Positions 34,137 through 47,298 of a stretch of 64,000 bases of DNA are shown here, in pieces. The translations under genes were made by a program, and so were the position numbers. The notes below the pieces were generated by a model. It ran no database searches and was not told the DNA's origin. It saw only the letters and a list, made by a program, of their open reading frames with translations. Source of the stretch: Miscanthus floridulus (Eukaryota; Streptophyta; Magnoliopsida; Poales; Poaceae); contig NC_089588.1 in NCBI RefSeq assembly GCF_019320115.1, positions 117,805,119 to 117,869,118 on the forward strand. The letters are read 5' to 3'. How positions within the stretch are numbered: position 1 is the stretch's first letter; every line of letters begins with the position of its first letter.

Positions 34137-35532
34137 CCAGGACAGTAGAAGAATCCGCCGAGCCCGAGAATGAAGATGCGTGGTCTAGAGTAGATTAATT
34201 GCCTTGGGATATTGTACCTATAGTAGTAGTGCTTTTCGTCGCTGTCCTCTAGTATTGTACTCTTGCCATTGTTTTTCATCCGTAGTTGTTGAGATTGTTC
34301 GACCATAGGGAATGATGTGTCGTGAATGGGAGCCTGTATGCCTGTATGATGTGTCAGTATAAGACCGTTGGAATGTGCATTTTGTTGACCAAGTACCTTT
34401 ACCAAGTTACACCACCGTACCGTTTTTGCTACAAAATATTCTCCTTGAAAATATTCGGGTGTTTCAAATGGGAAATCCACAATGGGTTGATGAAATAGTG
34501 TTCTCACAAGGTAAACAAGAGAACATGGTTTTGGAGGAAGAACGTATGGCATGGTTTTAGTTTATATGAAAGACGGATGGATAAGGAAGGGAAGAAAAGA
34601 AGAGTAGTAAGGAAAGTTAGCCTCGGGTAGTTGGGGGTGATTGTAAAAGCCTAAGTGAATGTCATGTCCCAAGTCTTGTGTTTAGTTGACCGCACTATGT
34701 ATGCCGGGTTATTTCGCTGCGTGCCCTACGAACATCGTTTGTGTCGGGTCCATTAGCACCTGGTTCTCACATAGCCGCGGCATCGTGCTGCTCTCACCGT
34801 CTTCGTGCACTGTGCATTTCTCCATTTCCCAGCATCCGGTCGGCTCTCGACCCCACGCCTCATCCCCCGTACCTGACCCCCCATCCCCCTCCCTTCTTTC
34901 TTCTTTTTGGGACACGGCCGCCTGCACGCTTGCCTCGTTGAGCGGACCCCCCTCTCTTCTCCTTTATTTCCCTCTCTGCCGCTCGCACAGGAAGTGCACC
35001 ATGGCCGACATTATCCCCACGGCATGAACCATCTGTGTATGCCATTCATGTCGCCTCCACATATAGTGTGTTGCGCCCCACCTCCGTTCGCCAATATAAG
35101 ATACCCTTGGTCCTTGCTCATCTCCTTCATCCCTAATGTCCTTGCATTCGGAGTAGAGCTACGAGATCCAATCTAAAGAGAAGAAGGATCTGGTTTTCTA
35201 AGAAGTTCAAGTCTACCATTGGTTAGTTCGGTCTTAGGGTTCACAATGTTTGACTTCTCAGTCTCCTACTTCTGAATCTGTTGGTCATACGCTATGTTTT
35301 GGATAATCATTATCTTGTTGTTTCTCCATTTCCCTCGTCTATTTCGACTTCTAGATTAAGCCTTGGTTGTACTAGGCGGCTCTTAACCATGTATCCCTAA
35401 ATCCCTGTGTGGTTTAGCATTTGAAGTCGTGTAATCTTTCATGTGATCTCTGATTTACAAAATGTAATCGCATTCCCCCCTTCTAGTTCTTGCTTCAAAT
35501 CTCGGGACGAGATTCTTTTTAGGGGGGTTGGT
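34137..35532. other. Non-coding 3' internal region and polypurine tract
   Basis: No gene is accepted here. The polypurine run (AGGGGGG, 35521-35527) follows 'ctcgggacgagattcttttt' and lies just before the LTR start TGTATCACC at 35533. 35035-35180 and the reverse frames at 34073-34552 look open only by chance. Confidence 0.5.
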
Positions 35533-38500
35533 TGTATCACCTCTGGTGTTACGAGCTTGCTTAGCACTAGGATTTAGACCTAAGAGGATTTACCAAAATG
35601 ATTTTCTTGGATTTTAAAATTTAACTTATGTTTAAAAGTGTCAATTTTGGCGAATTATATTGAACAACGGTTAATTAGTTCCTAGATGTTTGTTGGTACA
35701 AGTTAGTATGACGTATGGACTAGTGTATGAAATGCGTAGTGGTTGAAATTAATTCAGTTCAGGCATATTAAAAATTATGGCAAAAGCGCTAAAGGTTATT
35801 AGTTCTAGCTAAGTTATTATTCTCTCTACGTCGGGAACAATAGTAGACAATGTCATTTTGGCATTCGATTTTCAACAAAAATAGTTAAGCACTACATCAA
35901 TGTTTTTGCATAATCGGTTTGCAGTTAGGTGTATACGAGGACATGGTGTAGGTAGTGGTTACGTTAGAGTTACGATGCTCACGCAAAAATTGGCCGAACT
36001 TCGCTAGAATGCAGTGAATCGTGTCGTTGGCGCTCTGTTCGTGAACCGGCACCTGTAGCGAGCAATCCTAGCCGCACACCTTAATTACCTCGCCTACTCT
36101 ACTTGGTGTCACTGCTGCACTGAACGAGCACAGTAGGCGCCATGTGCGAATGCTCCCTCGCGTCCTTGTTCAGGAGCGTTTTAATGGATAATTTGTCGAG
36201 CTGGCTGCCTTCGCATTCCGCCAAGTTTGAGTCATGCTGTCTATGCGCTAGTGTGACGATAGTGGTGTGTCCCCTTGCTCTGAATCAGTCATTTGATTTA
36301 TTGCATCGTGTCGCGTTGCTCCTGCCAGCCACATTGTGCCAGGCCACCTGCCCCTGCCCCACGCCATGTTTATGAGGTTGGTGATGAACCGCTGGCTCCC
36401 CACTCTCTCTTTTTCTGCTTGCCTCTATCTCTGATTGTCCTTGCCTACCTCTGTGCTGAGCCAAGCAACTGATGAGTCTACGCCAGCACATGTGCCTCTG
36501 TCGCTCAGTCATGTCGTGCCAACACGGGGTCAGGCCGAGTCAGACCTGCCTCTCCTTCCTTTTTCCTCTGTCGCCAAGGTCGACGCAACAGCTCCATTAA
36601 ATTTGTCTAGGATAGATGACCGTCTCAGGGCCACCATCCACCACTAGGTCACTTAGTCACCGAGCCCTAGGAGCGCCATCACAGGGCCACCGTCGCTGGG
36701 CCTTCCGCCATGCCATCGTCGCCCAGCAACCATGCGTGAGCACGCACACCCCCATAGCCCCGCAGCGCTGTCCTATGTGAGCCGAGTTCGGCCACTGCCA
36801 CTGCCACTGCACTAGGCCACCATAGCCGGCTGCTGCCCCTCGGCCCCGCGCTGCTGCCTTGAGCATGTCCCCACCGTGGTTGCGCCTACCGTCGTTTTCC
36901 TGGCTTTCGCGTATGCGCACGAGCGCGCAAGCTCCATGGCCGCGTTGGACTATAGCCCCTGCTCTTGCTCTTTCCCCAGCTCACTTTCCGCTGCTGGCCT
37001 CGGCGAGTCAACGCACGCCATGCCGCTGCCCTATGGCACCCGCCTCGGCCGCGCCTACCGTCGCCCTGCCTCCATGGCGAGCGCGCTCGTGCCCTAGCCT
37101 CGCGCTGAACCTATGGCTCCTCGGTGCGCCCGAGCCACAGCGCCTCGCCGCTGTCCGCGTCGGTACAGTTTTGCCACCGTGGCCGCTTGCCTCGAGCCCC
37201 ACGCAGCTTCACCTCGAATCGAGCCTCCTCTGCACCATCGCTGTGCAATCGGCCGCGCACCTCCCCGCACCACCCCGTCCCTGCTATTGATGCCCCGTAA
37301 GGCTCGAGCAGGGCCTTGCTAGGGTGCGCCTGTCTGCCCGGTGCCATGGAGCCCGCCCTTGCCTGCCACCGCCTGCTGCCTGGCGCCGACGAGGCAGCCG
37401 CCGCCATCGCCCCACGGTTGGTTGTGTGCACGTGTGGCGGGTGCTCCACCAGTCCCGCCTGGCCACGCTATTATCATCCTCAGGTGCGGCCAAAGCCACT
37501 AATGCCCCCCAGCTGTCACCCCACGACAGCACCACCATCGGCGAGCCGCTCCTTTGGGTGATGGATTGCTTCCCCATCGCGTGCTCTATTCCGGTGAAGG
37601 TGAGAAAGGTGAATAGAAGCTAATACAGGATTCTTGGTGTAAAATACGTGACCCAAGTGAATAGTGCTGATGTATTGTGGGGTGAATTATTAGAAGCTCA
37701 GGGGCCTCTTCGCAAATGTGCCATCATCGGACCGCTTGGGCTGGCTCGCTAGGCTATGACTTGCCTATCACTTGGGCCATCTGCGCCATTGCTGCTTACC
37801 ACTTGGGCCACCGGTCGAGTGCGCCTATGGGCTCACCTGCGCTAGGCCGGCCTTGTGCCGCCGCACCTCGGCCGCACGCTGTGCATCTGCGGGCCGAGCC
37901 GCGCTCGCCGGTAGTGGGCCACGCTGAGGCCGCGTAAGGCTGCTGGGCCGAAAGGGGTGGCCGCCGGCCCTTTCCATTTCCTAAATGTTTTTCAAATATA
38001 GGTTTCTAGTTTAACTTGTAAAATCCATATAAAATAGTATAGGGATCAAAAATAGTGAAACCAATTTTATTAAGTTCCTAAAATCATGATCTATCTGCTA
38101 GTATATTTTGTTCACATAGTTAGATAATATTCTTGGAGGCTATATAATTAATTTGAGATACTTAATATTATAAAAATATAAACTTATAGGAATTTCAGTG
38201 ATAAATTGGTGATTGTGTTGACTCAAAAAATTTCATAGTAAATTACTAATATTGTTAGCTACTTACTGTAATTATTGTAGCTCCAGAATAGTTAGTTTGC
38301 TAGATAGATGATGATGCCCTATTTTGAATAAAGATTAAATCGGTAGGATAGAATAAAGAAAACAACTTGGGTTTACATAACTAAAATAATTGTTGGGAAA
38401 TAACGCCTTATTCGACAACATGGATATGTAGCCTAAGTACAGCCGTCGTTAGAACTAGCTCATTAACTTAAGAGGCATAAATTGTATTCTACGAGTCACG

Positions 38501-40146
38501 ATTGCAGTTGATTAATTACGTCTTTGCATTGCATCGTGGAGTCATCGGGAGTTGCTGGAGAAATGGTGCTTTTGGAGATCGTGTTGCCATGATGGAAAGC
38601 TAAATTCTGATTAAATCATACCCAGACAAGTCCCAGTGCATAACCCCTATTTTTCTGTACTTTAAATTATATTTGTGCATTAAGTTTTAAGGAGTTGAAT
38701 GAAACCCACTTACATATATATCTTTATCCTATGGGTCTTACTAGTATCACAGGATCATGTAGATTGCTATGCTACAGGACTCCGGTAGAAGTCAAGGGAT
38801 TGCCTGCCACTCGCGAGAGATAGGAAATATATTACTATATTATTATCACTTGGAAAATATAAATGGTGAAAAGGAAAAATGGTGACCGGGTAGGGATATG
38901 GTTTTGCATATTGGTGGGTGTAAGAGGTTGTGTCCTGCGGCCAATGGGCCATAGCTTGGTTACACTATTTTCCCTGTCTATGTCGGTTAAGGACCGGACG
39001 TTGCATAAGTCTCTAGGCAAGTCATAGATTTATTATTCCGAGCACATACTTGGGTACGGGCAAAGGGAAGACTTGCTACTCTTTGTCATGGGTTCCGACT
39101 CTTTCCGAATAGAATGTCGGGGTGGTTTTTGGGTATTGGAGGTCCTTGCACCGCACTGAGTCTGGGACTCAGGGGCGAGGGCTTTGAGTCCTAGTTTGGA
39201 CGGGGACCTGGACCCCATGACAGGAGAGTAGTGGGTTGGTCCTGCTTGTGCCTGGGGTACAAGCAGGACATGTATTTTTGGGGTACCCAGCTGGGCACAT
39301 TGATTCACGAATCGCCGAGCGATCCGATATGGCTTGTCTATGGTCTAGCACCGTAGTAAGAACTGAAAGATGAAAGATGAAAAAAGGAAATCTGATTGCT
39401 TACCACCTGCTTGAAAGTAGCACAAGTGCTTACATAGAATGGTTGGTTAATGAACTAATGCGACTGCTAATAAAAATCAAATATAAGGACGCACGCTTAG
39501 TAATGCTTCCTGTAGATGCAATAAACCCACAAGCCAGATAGCCTTACATATCCTTAGAGTCTTTTCTTTCCTCCTATTGGGTAAGTCTTTGCTGTATAAT
39601 TGAGTACTCAGGGTTTTCTTTCCCCTTATTGCAGGTGACAGGTGAATGCTAGAGCTAACTCTTGTTTGTGGATTCCTCCTGGTGGGCTCAGAGAGGATTC
39701 CTTTACGCTGCAATCATAGTCTATATTCATAACTCTTACTAAATGTTTTTATAAATAAAGTTTTATAATCTGTTGTCATAGTTTATATAACAATGCTTTA
39801 TCATGCCATGAATATATATTTATTTATTTCTACTGTAATCTTGATCACATGTTTCCATTCCGCTGTTAAATTAAATTGTTCATAACTCTGATAACATGTT
39901 CATATTCCGCTGTTATAAATAATAAATATTATTCTCTGATGCTGTATTAAAAGTGATGTAAGAAATTGCTAAAATGATGTAAGCTTTATTCTCTCATTTG
40001 TGATCCTGATGGAAAAATGTAGATTTTCGGGTTCTCCCTTGAGGTGTGCCTGATGAAAACATGTAATTTGGTGTCCTCCCTTGAGTACTTAGTGTCTAAT
40101 GGAAGACAAGGACTCATGGGAGGCATTAGATTAGGCGGTTCTACCA
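35533..40146 (+). repeat. 3' LTR (about 4.6 kb) of the non-autonomous element
   Basis: It starts TGTATCACCTCTGG right after the polypurine tract and ends 'ggcggttctacca', matching the 5' LTR end 'ggcagttctgtca'. Regions: AT-rich 35560-36000; GC-rich with many spurious open frames 36100-37960; AT-rich 37980-38760; mixed 38760-39400; and the part shared with the 5' LTR remnant 39405-40146. An unrecognised insertion inside the LTR cannot be excluded, since 4.6 kb is long. Confidence 0.6.
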
Positions 40147-40544
40147 CAGCCTGCCCCTCCCCTCCTCCCACCGGCGGTCGACCCCTCCCCTCCCTCTCTT
40201 TGGATTTGTCGCCCCCTCCCTCCCATCCCTCACAGGTGGAGCCCCTCCCCGGATCTACTGCCCCACCCCTCCCGTCGCTCACGGTGGCACCCCTCCCCCG
40301 GATCCACTGCCCTTCCCCTCCCCTCCCTCACCAGCGGCACCCCTCCCCCGGATCTGCCGCCCCACCCCTCCCTCAACGGCGGCTGCTGGCGTCATGGAGT
40401 AGTGGCGATGCGGAATAGCGAGCTAGGTCGTGGCGGCACAGAGCAGCGACGCGGGGTTACGGTGGCATTGAGCTACGGTGACGCGGCGGCCCGGGTCAGG
40501 TGGCGCAGGGCTACGGCGCGGCGGAGAAGCGGTGACGCTGTGGC
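40147..40544. repeat. C-rich minisatellite-like stretch
   Basis: Units containing 'gcacccctcccccggatc' and 'gccccacccctccc' repeat about every 50-60 bases from about 40215 to 40375. A G-rich part follows. The plus strand could form i-motifs and the minus strand G-quadruplexes. Open frames here are compositional. Confidence 0.55.
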
Positions 40545-42717
40545 GTGGCCGCGTTGGACTATAGCCCTGCTCTTGCTCTTTCCCCAGCTCACTTTCCGCT
40601 GCTGGCCTCGGCGAGTCAACGCACGCCATGCCGCTGCCCTATGGCACCCGCCTCGGCCGTGCCTACCGTCGCCCTGCCTCCATGGCGAGCGCGCTCGTGC
40701 CCTAGCCCCACGTGTGAACCTATGGCTCCTGCTGCGCCCGAGCCATAGCGCCTCGCCGCTGTCCGCGTCGGTATGGTTTTGCCGCCACGGCCGCTTGCCT
40801 CGAGCCCCACGCAGCTTCACCTTGAATCGAGCCTCCTCTACACCATCGCTGTGCAATCGGCCGCGCACCTCCCCGCACCACCCCGTCCCTGCTATTGATG
40901 CCCCGCAAGGCTCGAGCAGGGCCTTGCTAGGGTGCGCCTGTCTGCCCGGTGCCATGGAGCGCCCTTGCCTGCCACCGCCTGCTGCCTGGCGTCGACGAGG
41001 CAGCCGCCGCCATCACCCCACGGTTGGTCGTGTGCGCGTGTGGCGGGTGCTCCACCAGTCCCGCCTGGCCACGCTATTGTCGTCCTCAGGTGCGGCCAGA
41101 GCCACTAATGCCCCCCCCCAGCTGTCACCCCACGACAGCACCACCATCGGCGAGCCGCTCCTTTGGGTGATGGATTGCTTCCCCATCACGTGCTCTATTC
41201 TGGTGAAGGTGAGAAAGGTGAATAGAAGCTAATATAGGATTCTTGGTGTAAAATACGTGACCCAAGTGAATAGTGCTGATGTATTGTGGGGTGAATTATT
41301 AGAAGCTCAGGGGCCTCTTCGCAAATGTGACATCATCGGACCGCTTGGGCTGGCTCCCTAGGCTATGACCTGCCTATCGCTTGGGCCATCTGCGCCGTTG
41401 CTGCTTACCACCTGGGCCACCGGTCGAGTGCGCCTATGGGCTCACCTGCGCTAGGCCGGCCTTGTGCCGCCGTGCCTGGGCCGCACGCTGTGCATCTACA
41501 GGCGAGCCGTGCTCGCCGGTAGTGGGCCACGCTGAGGCCGCGTAAGGGCTGCTTGGCCGAAAGGGGTGGCCACCGGCCCTTTCCATTTCCTAAATGTTTT
41601 CAAATATAGGTTTCTAGTTTAACTTGTAAAATCCATATAAAATAGTATAGGGATCGAAAAATAGTGAAACCAATTTTATTAAGTTCCTAAAATCATGATC
41701 TATTGCTAGTATATTTTGTTCACATAGTTAGATAATATTCTTGGAGGCTATATAATTAATTTGAGATACTTAATATTATAAAAATATAAACTTATAGGAA
41801 TTTCAGTGATAAATTGGTGATAGTGTTGACTCGAAAAATTTCATAGTAAATTACTAATATTGTTAGCTACTCACTGTAATTATTGTAGCTCTAGAATAGT
41901 TAGTTGCTAGATAGATGATGATGCCCTATTTTGAATAAAGATTAAATCGGTAGGATAGAATAAAGAAACAACTTGGGTTTACATAACTAAAATAATTGTT
42001 GGGAAATAACGCCTTATTCGACAACATGGATTAGCCTAAGTACAGCCGTCGTTAGAACTAGCTCATTAACTTAAGAGGCATAAATTGTATTCTACGAGTC
42101 ACGATTGCAGTTGATTAATTACGTCTTTGCATTGCATCGCGGAGTCATCGGGAGTTGCGGAGAAATGGTGCTTTTGGAGATCGTGTCGCCATGATGGAAA
42201 GCTAAATTCTGATTAAATCATACCCAGACAAGTCCCAGTGTATAACCCCTATTTTTCTGCACTTTAAATTATATTTGTGCATTAAGTTTTAAGGAGTTGA
42301 ATGAAACCCACTTACATATATATCTTTATCCTATGGGTCTTACTAGTATCACAGGATCATGTAGATTGCTATGCTACAGGACTCCGGTAGAAGTCAAGGG
42401 ATTGCCTGCCACTCGCGAGAGATAGGAATATATTACTTATTATCACTTGGAAAATATAAATGGTGAAAAGGAAAATGGTGACCGGGCAGGGATATGGTTT
42501 TGCGTATTGGTGGGTGTATGTAGAGGTTGTGTCCTGCGGCCAACGGGGCATAGCTTGGTTACACTATTTTCCCTGTCTATGTCGGTTAAGGACCGGACGT
42601 TGCATAAGTCTCTAGGCAAGTCTAGATTTATTATTCCGAGCACATACTTGGGTACGGGCATAGGGAAGACTTGCTACTCTCTTGTCATGGGTTTTGACTC
42701 TTTTCGAATAGAATGTC
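40545..42717 (+). repeat. Second partial copy of the long LTR, cut by the N gap
   Basis: The sequence follows 36937-39118 closely, with a few small indels and substitutions. It stops at the first N. It lacks the first ~1.4 kb of the LTR and, because of the gap, its last ~1 kb. This is a direct repeat of the LTR 3.6 kb upstream. Confidence 0.85.
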
Positions 42718-42817
42718 NNNNNNNNNNNNNNNNNNNNNNNNNNNNNNNNNNNNNNNNNNNNNNNNNNNNNNNNNNNNNNNNNNNNNNNNNNNNNNNNNNN
42801 NNNNNNNNNNNNNNNNN
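42718..42817. other. Assembly gap of exactly 100 N
   Basis: A run of 100 N is the usual placeholder for a gap of unknown size between contigs or scaffolded pieces. It sits where the direct LTR copy on the left meets the inverted copy on the right, so the junction itself was never sequenced. Confidence 0.98.
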
Positions 42818-44516
42818 GAGGAGGCTCGATTCGAGGTGAAGCTGCATGGGGCTTGAGGCAAGCGACCGCGGCGGCAAAATCGTACCGATGCGGACGGCGG
42901 CGGGGCGCTGTGGCTTGGGCGCACCGAGGAGCCATAGGTTCAGCGTGGGGCTAGGTCACGAGCACGCTCGCCCTGGAGGCTGGGCGACGGTAGGCGCGGC
43001 CGAGGCGGGTGCCATAGGACAGCGGCATGGCGTGCGTCGACTCGCCGAGGCCAGCAGCAGAAGGTGAGCTGGGGAAAGAGCAGGAGCAGGGGCTATAGTC
43101 CAGCACGGCCATGGAGCTTGCGCGCTCGTGCGCATACACGAAAGCCAGGAAAACGACGGTAGGCACAGCCACAGTGGGGAAATGCTCGAGGCAGCAGTGC
43201 GGGGCCGAGGGGGCAGCAGCTGGCTATGGTGGCCTAGTGCAGTGGCAGCGGCAGTGGCTAAACTCAGCGCACGTAGGACAGTGCTGCGGGGGCGTGGGGG
43301 TGTGCGTGCTCGCGCATGGTTGCTGGGCGACGATGGCATGGCGGAAGGCCCAGCAACGGCGGCCCTGTGATGGCGCTCCTAGGGCTCGGTGACTAAGTGA
43401 CCAGGTGGTGGACGGCGACCCTGAGACGGTCATCTATCCCAGATGAATTTAATGGAGCGGTTGCGTCGACCTTGGCGACAGAGGAAAAAGGAAGGAGAGG
43501 CAGGTCTGACTCGGCCTGACCCCGTGTTGGCGCGACGTGACTGAGCGACAGAGGCACATGTGCTGGCGCAGACTCGTTAGTTGCTTGGCTCAGCACAGAG
43601 GTAGGCAAGGACAATCAGAGATAGAGGCAAGTAGAAAAAGAGAGAGTGGGGAGCCAGCGGTTCGTCACCAACCCCATAAACATGGCGTGGGGCAGGGGCA
43701 GGTGCCCTGGCACAACATGGCTGGCAGGAGCAATGCGACGCGACACCATAAATCAAATGACTGACTCAGAGCAGGGGGACACACCACTGTCATCACACTA
43801 GCGCATAGACAGCACAACTCAAACTTGGCGAAATGCGAAGGCAGCCAGCTCGACAAATTATCCATTAAAACGCTCCTGAACAAGGACGCGAGGGAGCATT
43901 CGCACATGGCGCCTACTGTGCTCGTTCAGTGCAGCAGTGACACCAAGTAGAGTAGGCGAGGTAGTTGAGGTGAGCAGCTAGGATCGCTCGCTACAGGTGC
44001 CGGTTCACAAACAAAGCGCCAACGACACGGTTCACTACATTCTAGCGAAGTTTGGCCAATTTTTGCGTGAGCATCGTAACTCTAACGTAACCACTACCTA
44101 CACCACGTCCTCGTATACACCTAACTGCAAACCGATTATGCAAAAACATAGATGTAGTGCTTAACTATTTTTGTTGAAAATCGAATGCCAAAATGACATT
44201 GTCTACTATTGTTCCCGACGTAGAGAGAATAATAACTTAGCAAGAACTAATAACCTTTAGCGCTTTTGCCGTAATTTTTAATATGCCTAAACTGAATTAA
44301 TTTCAACCACTACGCATTTCATACACTAGTCCATACGTCATACTAACTTGTACAAACAAACATCTAGGAACTAATAAACCGTTGTTCAATATAATTCACC
44401 AAAATTGACACTTTTAAACATAAGTTAAATTTTAAAATCCAAGAAAATCATTTTGGTAAATCCTCTTAGGTCTAAATCCTGGTGCTAAGCAAGCTTGTAA
44501 CACCAGAGGTGATACA
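42818..44516 (-). repeat. Long LTR, 5' part, arm C
   Basis: Read on the minus strand, it starts TGTATCACCTCTGG at 44516 next to a polypurine tract (44517-44535, 'accccccctaaaaag' type on the plus strand). It matches 35533-37232. Long open frames on both strands in 42846-43614 are due to GC-rich composition. Confidence 0.75.
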
Positions 44517-44535
44517 ACCAACCCCCCTAAAAAGA

Positions 44536-45917
44536 ATCTCGTCTTGAGATTTGAAGCAAGAACCAGAAGAGGGGAAATGCGATTACATTTCGTAAATCAG
44601 AGATCACATGAAAGATTACACGACTTCGAATGCTAAACCACACAGGGATTTAGGGATACATGGTTAAGAGCCGCCTAGTACAGCCAAGGCTTAATCTAGA
44701 AGTCGAGATAGACGAGGGAAATGGAGAAATAACAAGATAATGATTATCCAAAACATAGCGTATGACCAACAGATTCAGAAGTAGGAGACTGAGAAGTCAA
44801 ACACTGTGAACCCTAAGACCGAACTAACCAATGGTAGACTTGAACTTCTTAGAAAACCAGATCCTTCTTCACTTTAGATTGGATCTCGTAGCTCTACTCT
44901 GAATGCAAGGACATTGGGGATGAAGGAGATGAGCAAGGACCAAGGGTATCTTATAGTGGCGAACGGAGGTGGGGTGCAACACACTAGAAGTGGAGGCGAC
45001 ATGAATGGCATACACAGATGGTTCATGCCGTGGGGATAATGTCGGCCATGGTGCACTTCCTGTGCGAGCGGCAGAGAGGGAAATAAAGGAGAAGAGAGGC
45101 GGGGGTCTGCTCAACGAGGCAGGCGTGCAGGCGGCTGTGTCCCAAAAAGAAGAAAGAAGGGAGGGGGATGGGGGCTCAGGTACGAGGGATGAGGCATGGG
45201 GTCGAGAGCCGACCAAATGCTGGGAAAAGGAGAAATGCACAGTGCACGAAGACGGTGAGAGCGGCACGATGCCGCAGCTATGCGAGAACCAGGTGCTAAT
45301 GGACCCGACATAGACGACGTTCGCAGGGCACGCAGCGAAATAACCCGGCATACGTAGTGCGGTCAACTAAACACAGGACTTGGGACATGACATTCACTCA
45401 GGCTTTTACAATCACTCCCGACTACCCGAGGCTAACTTTCCTTACTACTCTTCTTTTCTTCCCTTCCTTGTCCACATCCATCTTTCATATAAACTAAAAC
45501 CATGCCATACATTCTTCCTCCAAAACCATGTTCTCTTGTTTACCTTGTGAGAACACTATTTCATCAACCCATTGTGGATTTCCCGTTTGAAACACCTGAA
45601 TATTTTCAAGGAGAATATTTTGTAGCAAAAACGGTACGGCGGTGTAACTTGGTAAAGGTACTTGGTCAACAAAATGCACATTCCAACGGTCTTATACCGG
45701 CACATCATACAGTAATACAGGCTCCCATTCACGACACATCATTCCCTATGGTCGAACGATCTCAACAACTACGGATGAAAAACAATGGCAAGAGTACAAT
45801 ACTGGAGGACAGCGACGAAAAGCACTACTACTACAGGTACAATATCCCAAGGCAATTAATCTACTCTGGACCACGCATCTTCATTCCCGGGCTCAGTGGA
45901 TTCTTCTACTATCCTGG
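44536..45917. other. Non-coding internal region of the arm C element
   Basis: Counterpart of 34137-35515 in the other orientation. A 149-codon frame at 45502-45951 (+) is conserved with the other arm, but it lies antisense to the element and shows no domain. Nothing else is supported. Confidence 0.45.
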
Positions 45918-46755
45918 CTATGGATCTACCTCCTCTCTAGGCAAAGGCTGAGTGAGAGGAATCAAGGGTTCTACTTCTGACACTTCCGAGGGTGGGGGTG
46001 CTGGCAGTACTGCAACACCGGTTCTCCTTCTTTCTAGCAGGCGGACAGGAATTCCCTCCATGATCAAGGGATCATGTCGTTCTGCAACCAGCATCCTCTG
46101 TTTGGCCCTAGTGACTAGGAAGGCCTCTCGCAGCTGATGGACATGTTGATCTTCAACCTCCTTTAAGGCTTTTGATATGGCAGTCTCCCGACTCTCCACG
46201 GTTGCCGCACTGGCATGCGCTTTGGCAAGTTGCACCTGGAGCATCCTGGAGAAGATCTTGGCTTCTTCGGCTCACCAGAGGCACGTCCTTAGCTCCAAAG
46301 CTTGTCGGTCATACTGCTCATCTAGAGCAAGCAGGTACGTGGTCAAGTGCACCATGGTTGGACTATCTTCTTGCGCATCCTGCCCTTGCAAAGCCTCCAT
46401 GTGATCATGCCTGTCGATTCTTTTCCAAAGGTGGAATGAACCTCATAGGGGTACAAGCAATGGGCTCCTCATAGATCTGGCAAAGGTACTGCAAGGCTTT
46501 GCGGTCCACAACCTGGTAGGTGTCAATGAAGCGAAACCCGGTTGCAGTCACATTCTAGGCTTTAGTGATGTTGGGAAACTCTTCACTCTTCCCAATGTAG
46601 ACGATAACCTCACACCACTCGGTGCCATGCTTTTCATACTCACGGCCCTCATACTCGGGACGATCTTTGACTTTGAGCTTTTGCAGGGTGGTATGCAGGA
46701 TTTTGGGAAAACCCTCAACGTTCAGGTTGTAACTACTAACCAAGGCTCCTGCCAT
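45918..46755 (-). pseudogene. Extra ORF of the non-autonomous element, arm C
   Basis: The start is at 46755 on the minus strand and the stop at 45918. It is better preserved than the arm B copy: the frame is open through 'NLNVEGFPKILHTTLQKL', 'HGTEWCEVIVYIG' and 'SEEFPNITKA', to a TAG at about 46557. The second half, in another frame, is a long charged helical region ending in a Pro-rich tail. One frameshift separates the halves. The predicted fold is a dsRBM-like domain plus coiled coil, as an inference. A single such ORF with no gag or pol suggests a protein kept for a use other than particle formation, or one supplied in trans. Confidence 0.5.
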
Positions 46756-47298
46756 TTCTTGCGGTGGTTGCAAGGAAGGTCTTATCAAAAAGCTTGCTCA
46801 AAAGAAAAGCTAGATGAGCTAAAGTGCATCGAATGGTGGTACCAATGGCTAAGTCAGGCCCTACTTATAAAGGTGGAGCATTCAGCGGTCCTGGCGTGGT
46901 CCACTAGGGTTCTGGCGCGGTCCACTACTGTATTTGCAAGCAATACGGGCACTATAATGCACAAACAGGATATGCATGAATGCACATCCTATATGTCCTT
47001 CCACTATTGCCAACATATAGGGCAACCGTTCTCAAATTTTTGGCACATCGTTCTCTTTCTGTAGCTAGTCGATACTATCGGACTATGCTCGGGGTCAGTG
47101 TACCTGCAGAAAACTTGATTAAGCCTATCTAAGTCAGCAGAGTGCATCTATCCTAGAGACATAACCATAGTAATAGGGCTACTTATATAACTTCACATAA
47201 AAAACGTCCTATTCTTTTGAAAAGAATTTGTTGTATAATTTTATTTTAGAAAAGGTTTTCGAAGCTTTATTTTCTCATTTATGCTCTGATAGCACCTA

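Larger units (their letters stand above)
24851..37232 (+). repeat. Left arm (copy B) of a ~12-kb inverted duplication
   Basis: Read forward, this arm matches 42818-54471 read backward, in the same order throughout: ING2-like pseudogene, small ORF, GC-rich block, repeat X with LINE fragment, Stowaway MITE, LTR remnant, PBS, extra ORF, PPT and LTR start. The arms differ by scattered substitutions and small indels. The one large difference is a 508-bp hAT MITE present only here. The outer limit is set by the gypsy element that interrupts the other arm; the inner limit is set by the contig edge after the N run. Confidence 0.85.
31768..40146 (+). mobile_element. Non-autonomous gypsy-type LTR element with a very long LTR
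   Basis: Parts in order: the 3' ~750 bases of a 5' LTR (31768-32515); a PBS complementary to initiator-Met tRNA (TGGTATCAGAGC, 32520-32531); a single degenerate ORF (33295-34136); a polypurine tract (about 35516-35527); and a 3' LTR (35533-40146, about 4.6 kb). 31768-32515 matches 39405-40146, which ties the two LTRs together. No gag, protease, RT or integrase is present in the ~3 kb internal region. The sequence before the PPT ('atctcgggacgagattc') nearly equals that of the Tekay-type element at 63390, pointing to a related autonomous partner. The 5' LTR is truncated in both arms, so that loss predates the duplication. Confidence 0.7.

Noticed and set aside
36657..37623. Many long overlapping frames on both strands in GC-rich LTR DNA (also 40402-41232 and 42846-43614)
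   Set aside because: Frames are open on both strands at once, rich in Ala/Arg/Pro/Ser, and lie inside an LTR. Composition explains them.
45502..45951. A 149-codon open frame (and its 159-codon counterpart on the other strand at 34073-34552)
   Set aside because: It is conserved between the arms only because the arms are copies. It is antisense to the retroelement, has no domain, no promoter signal, and ends differ.
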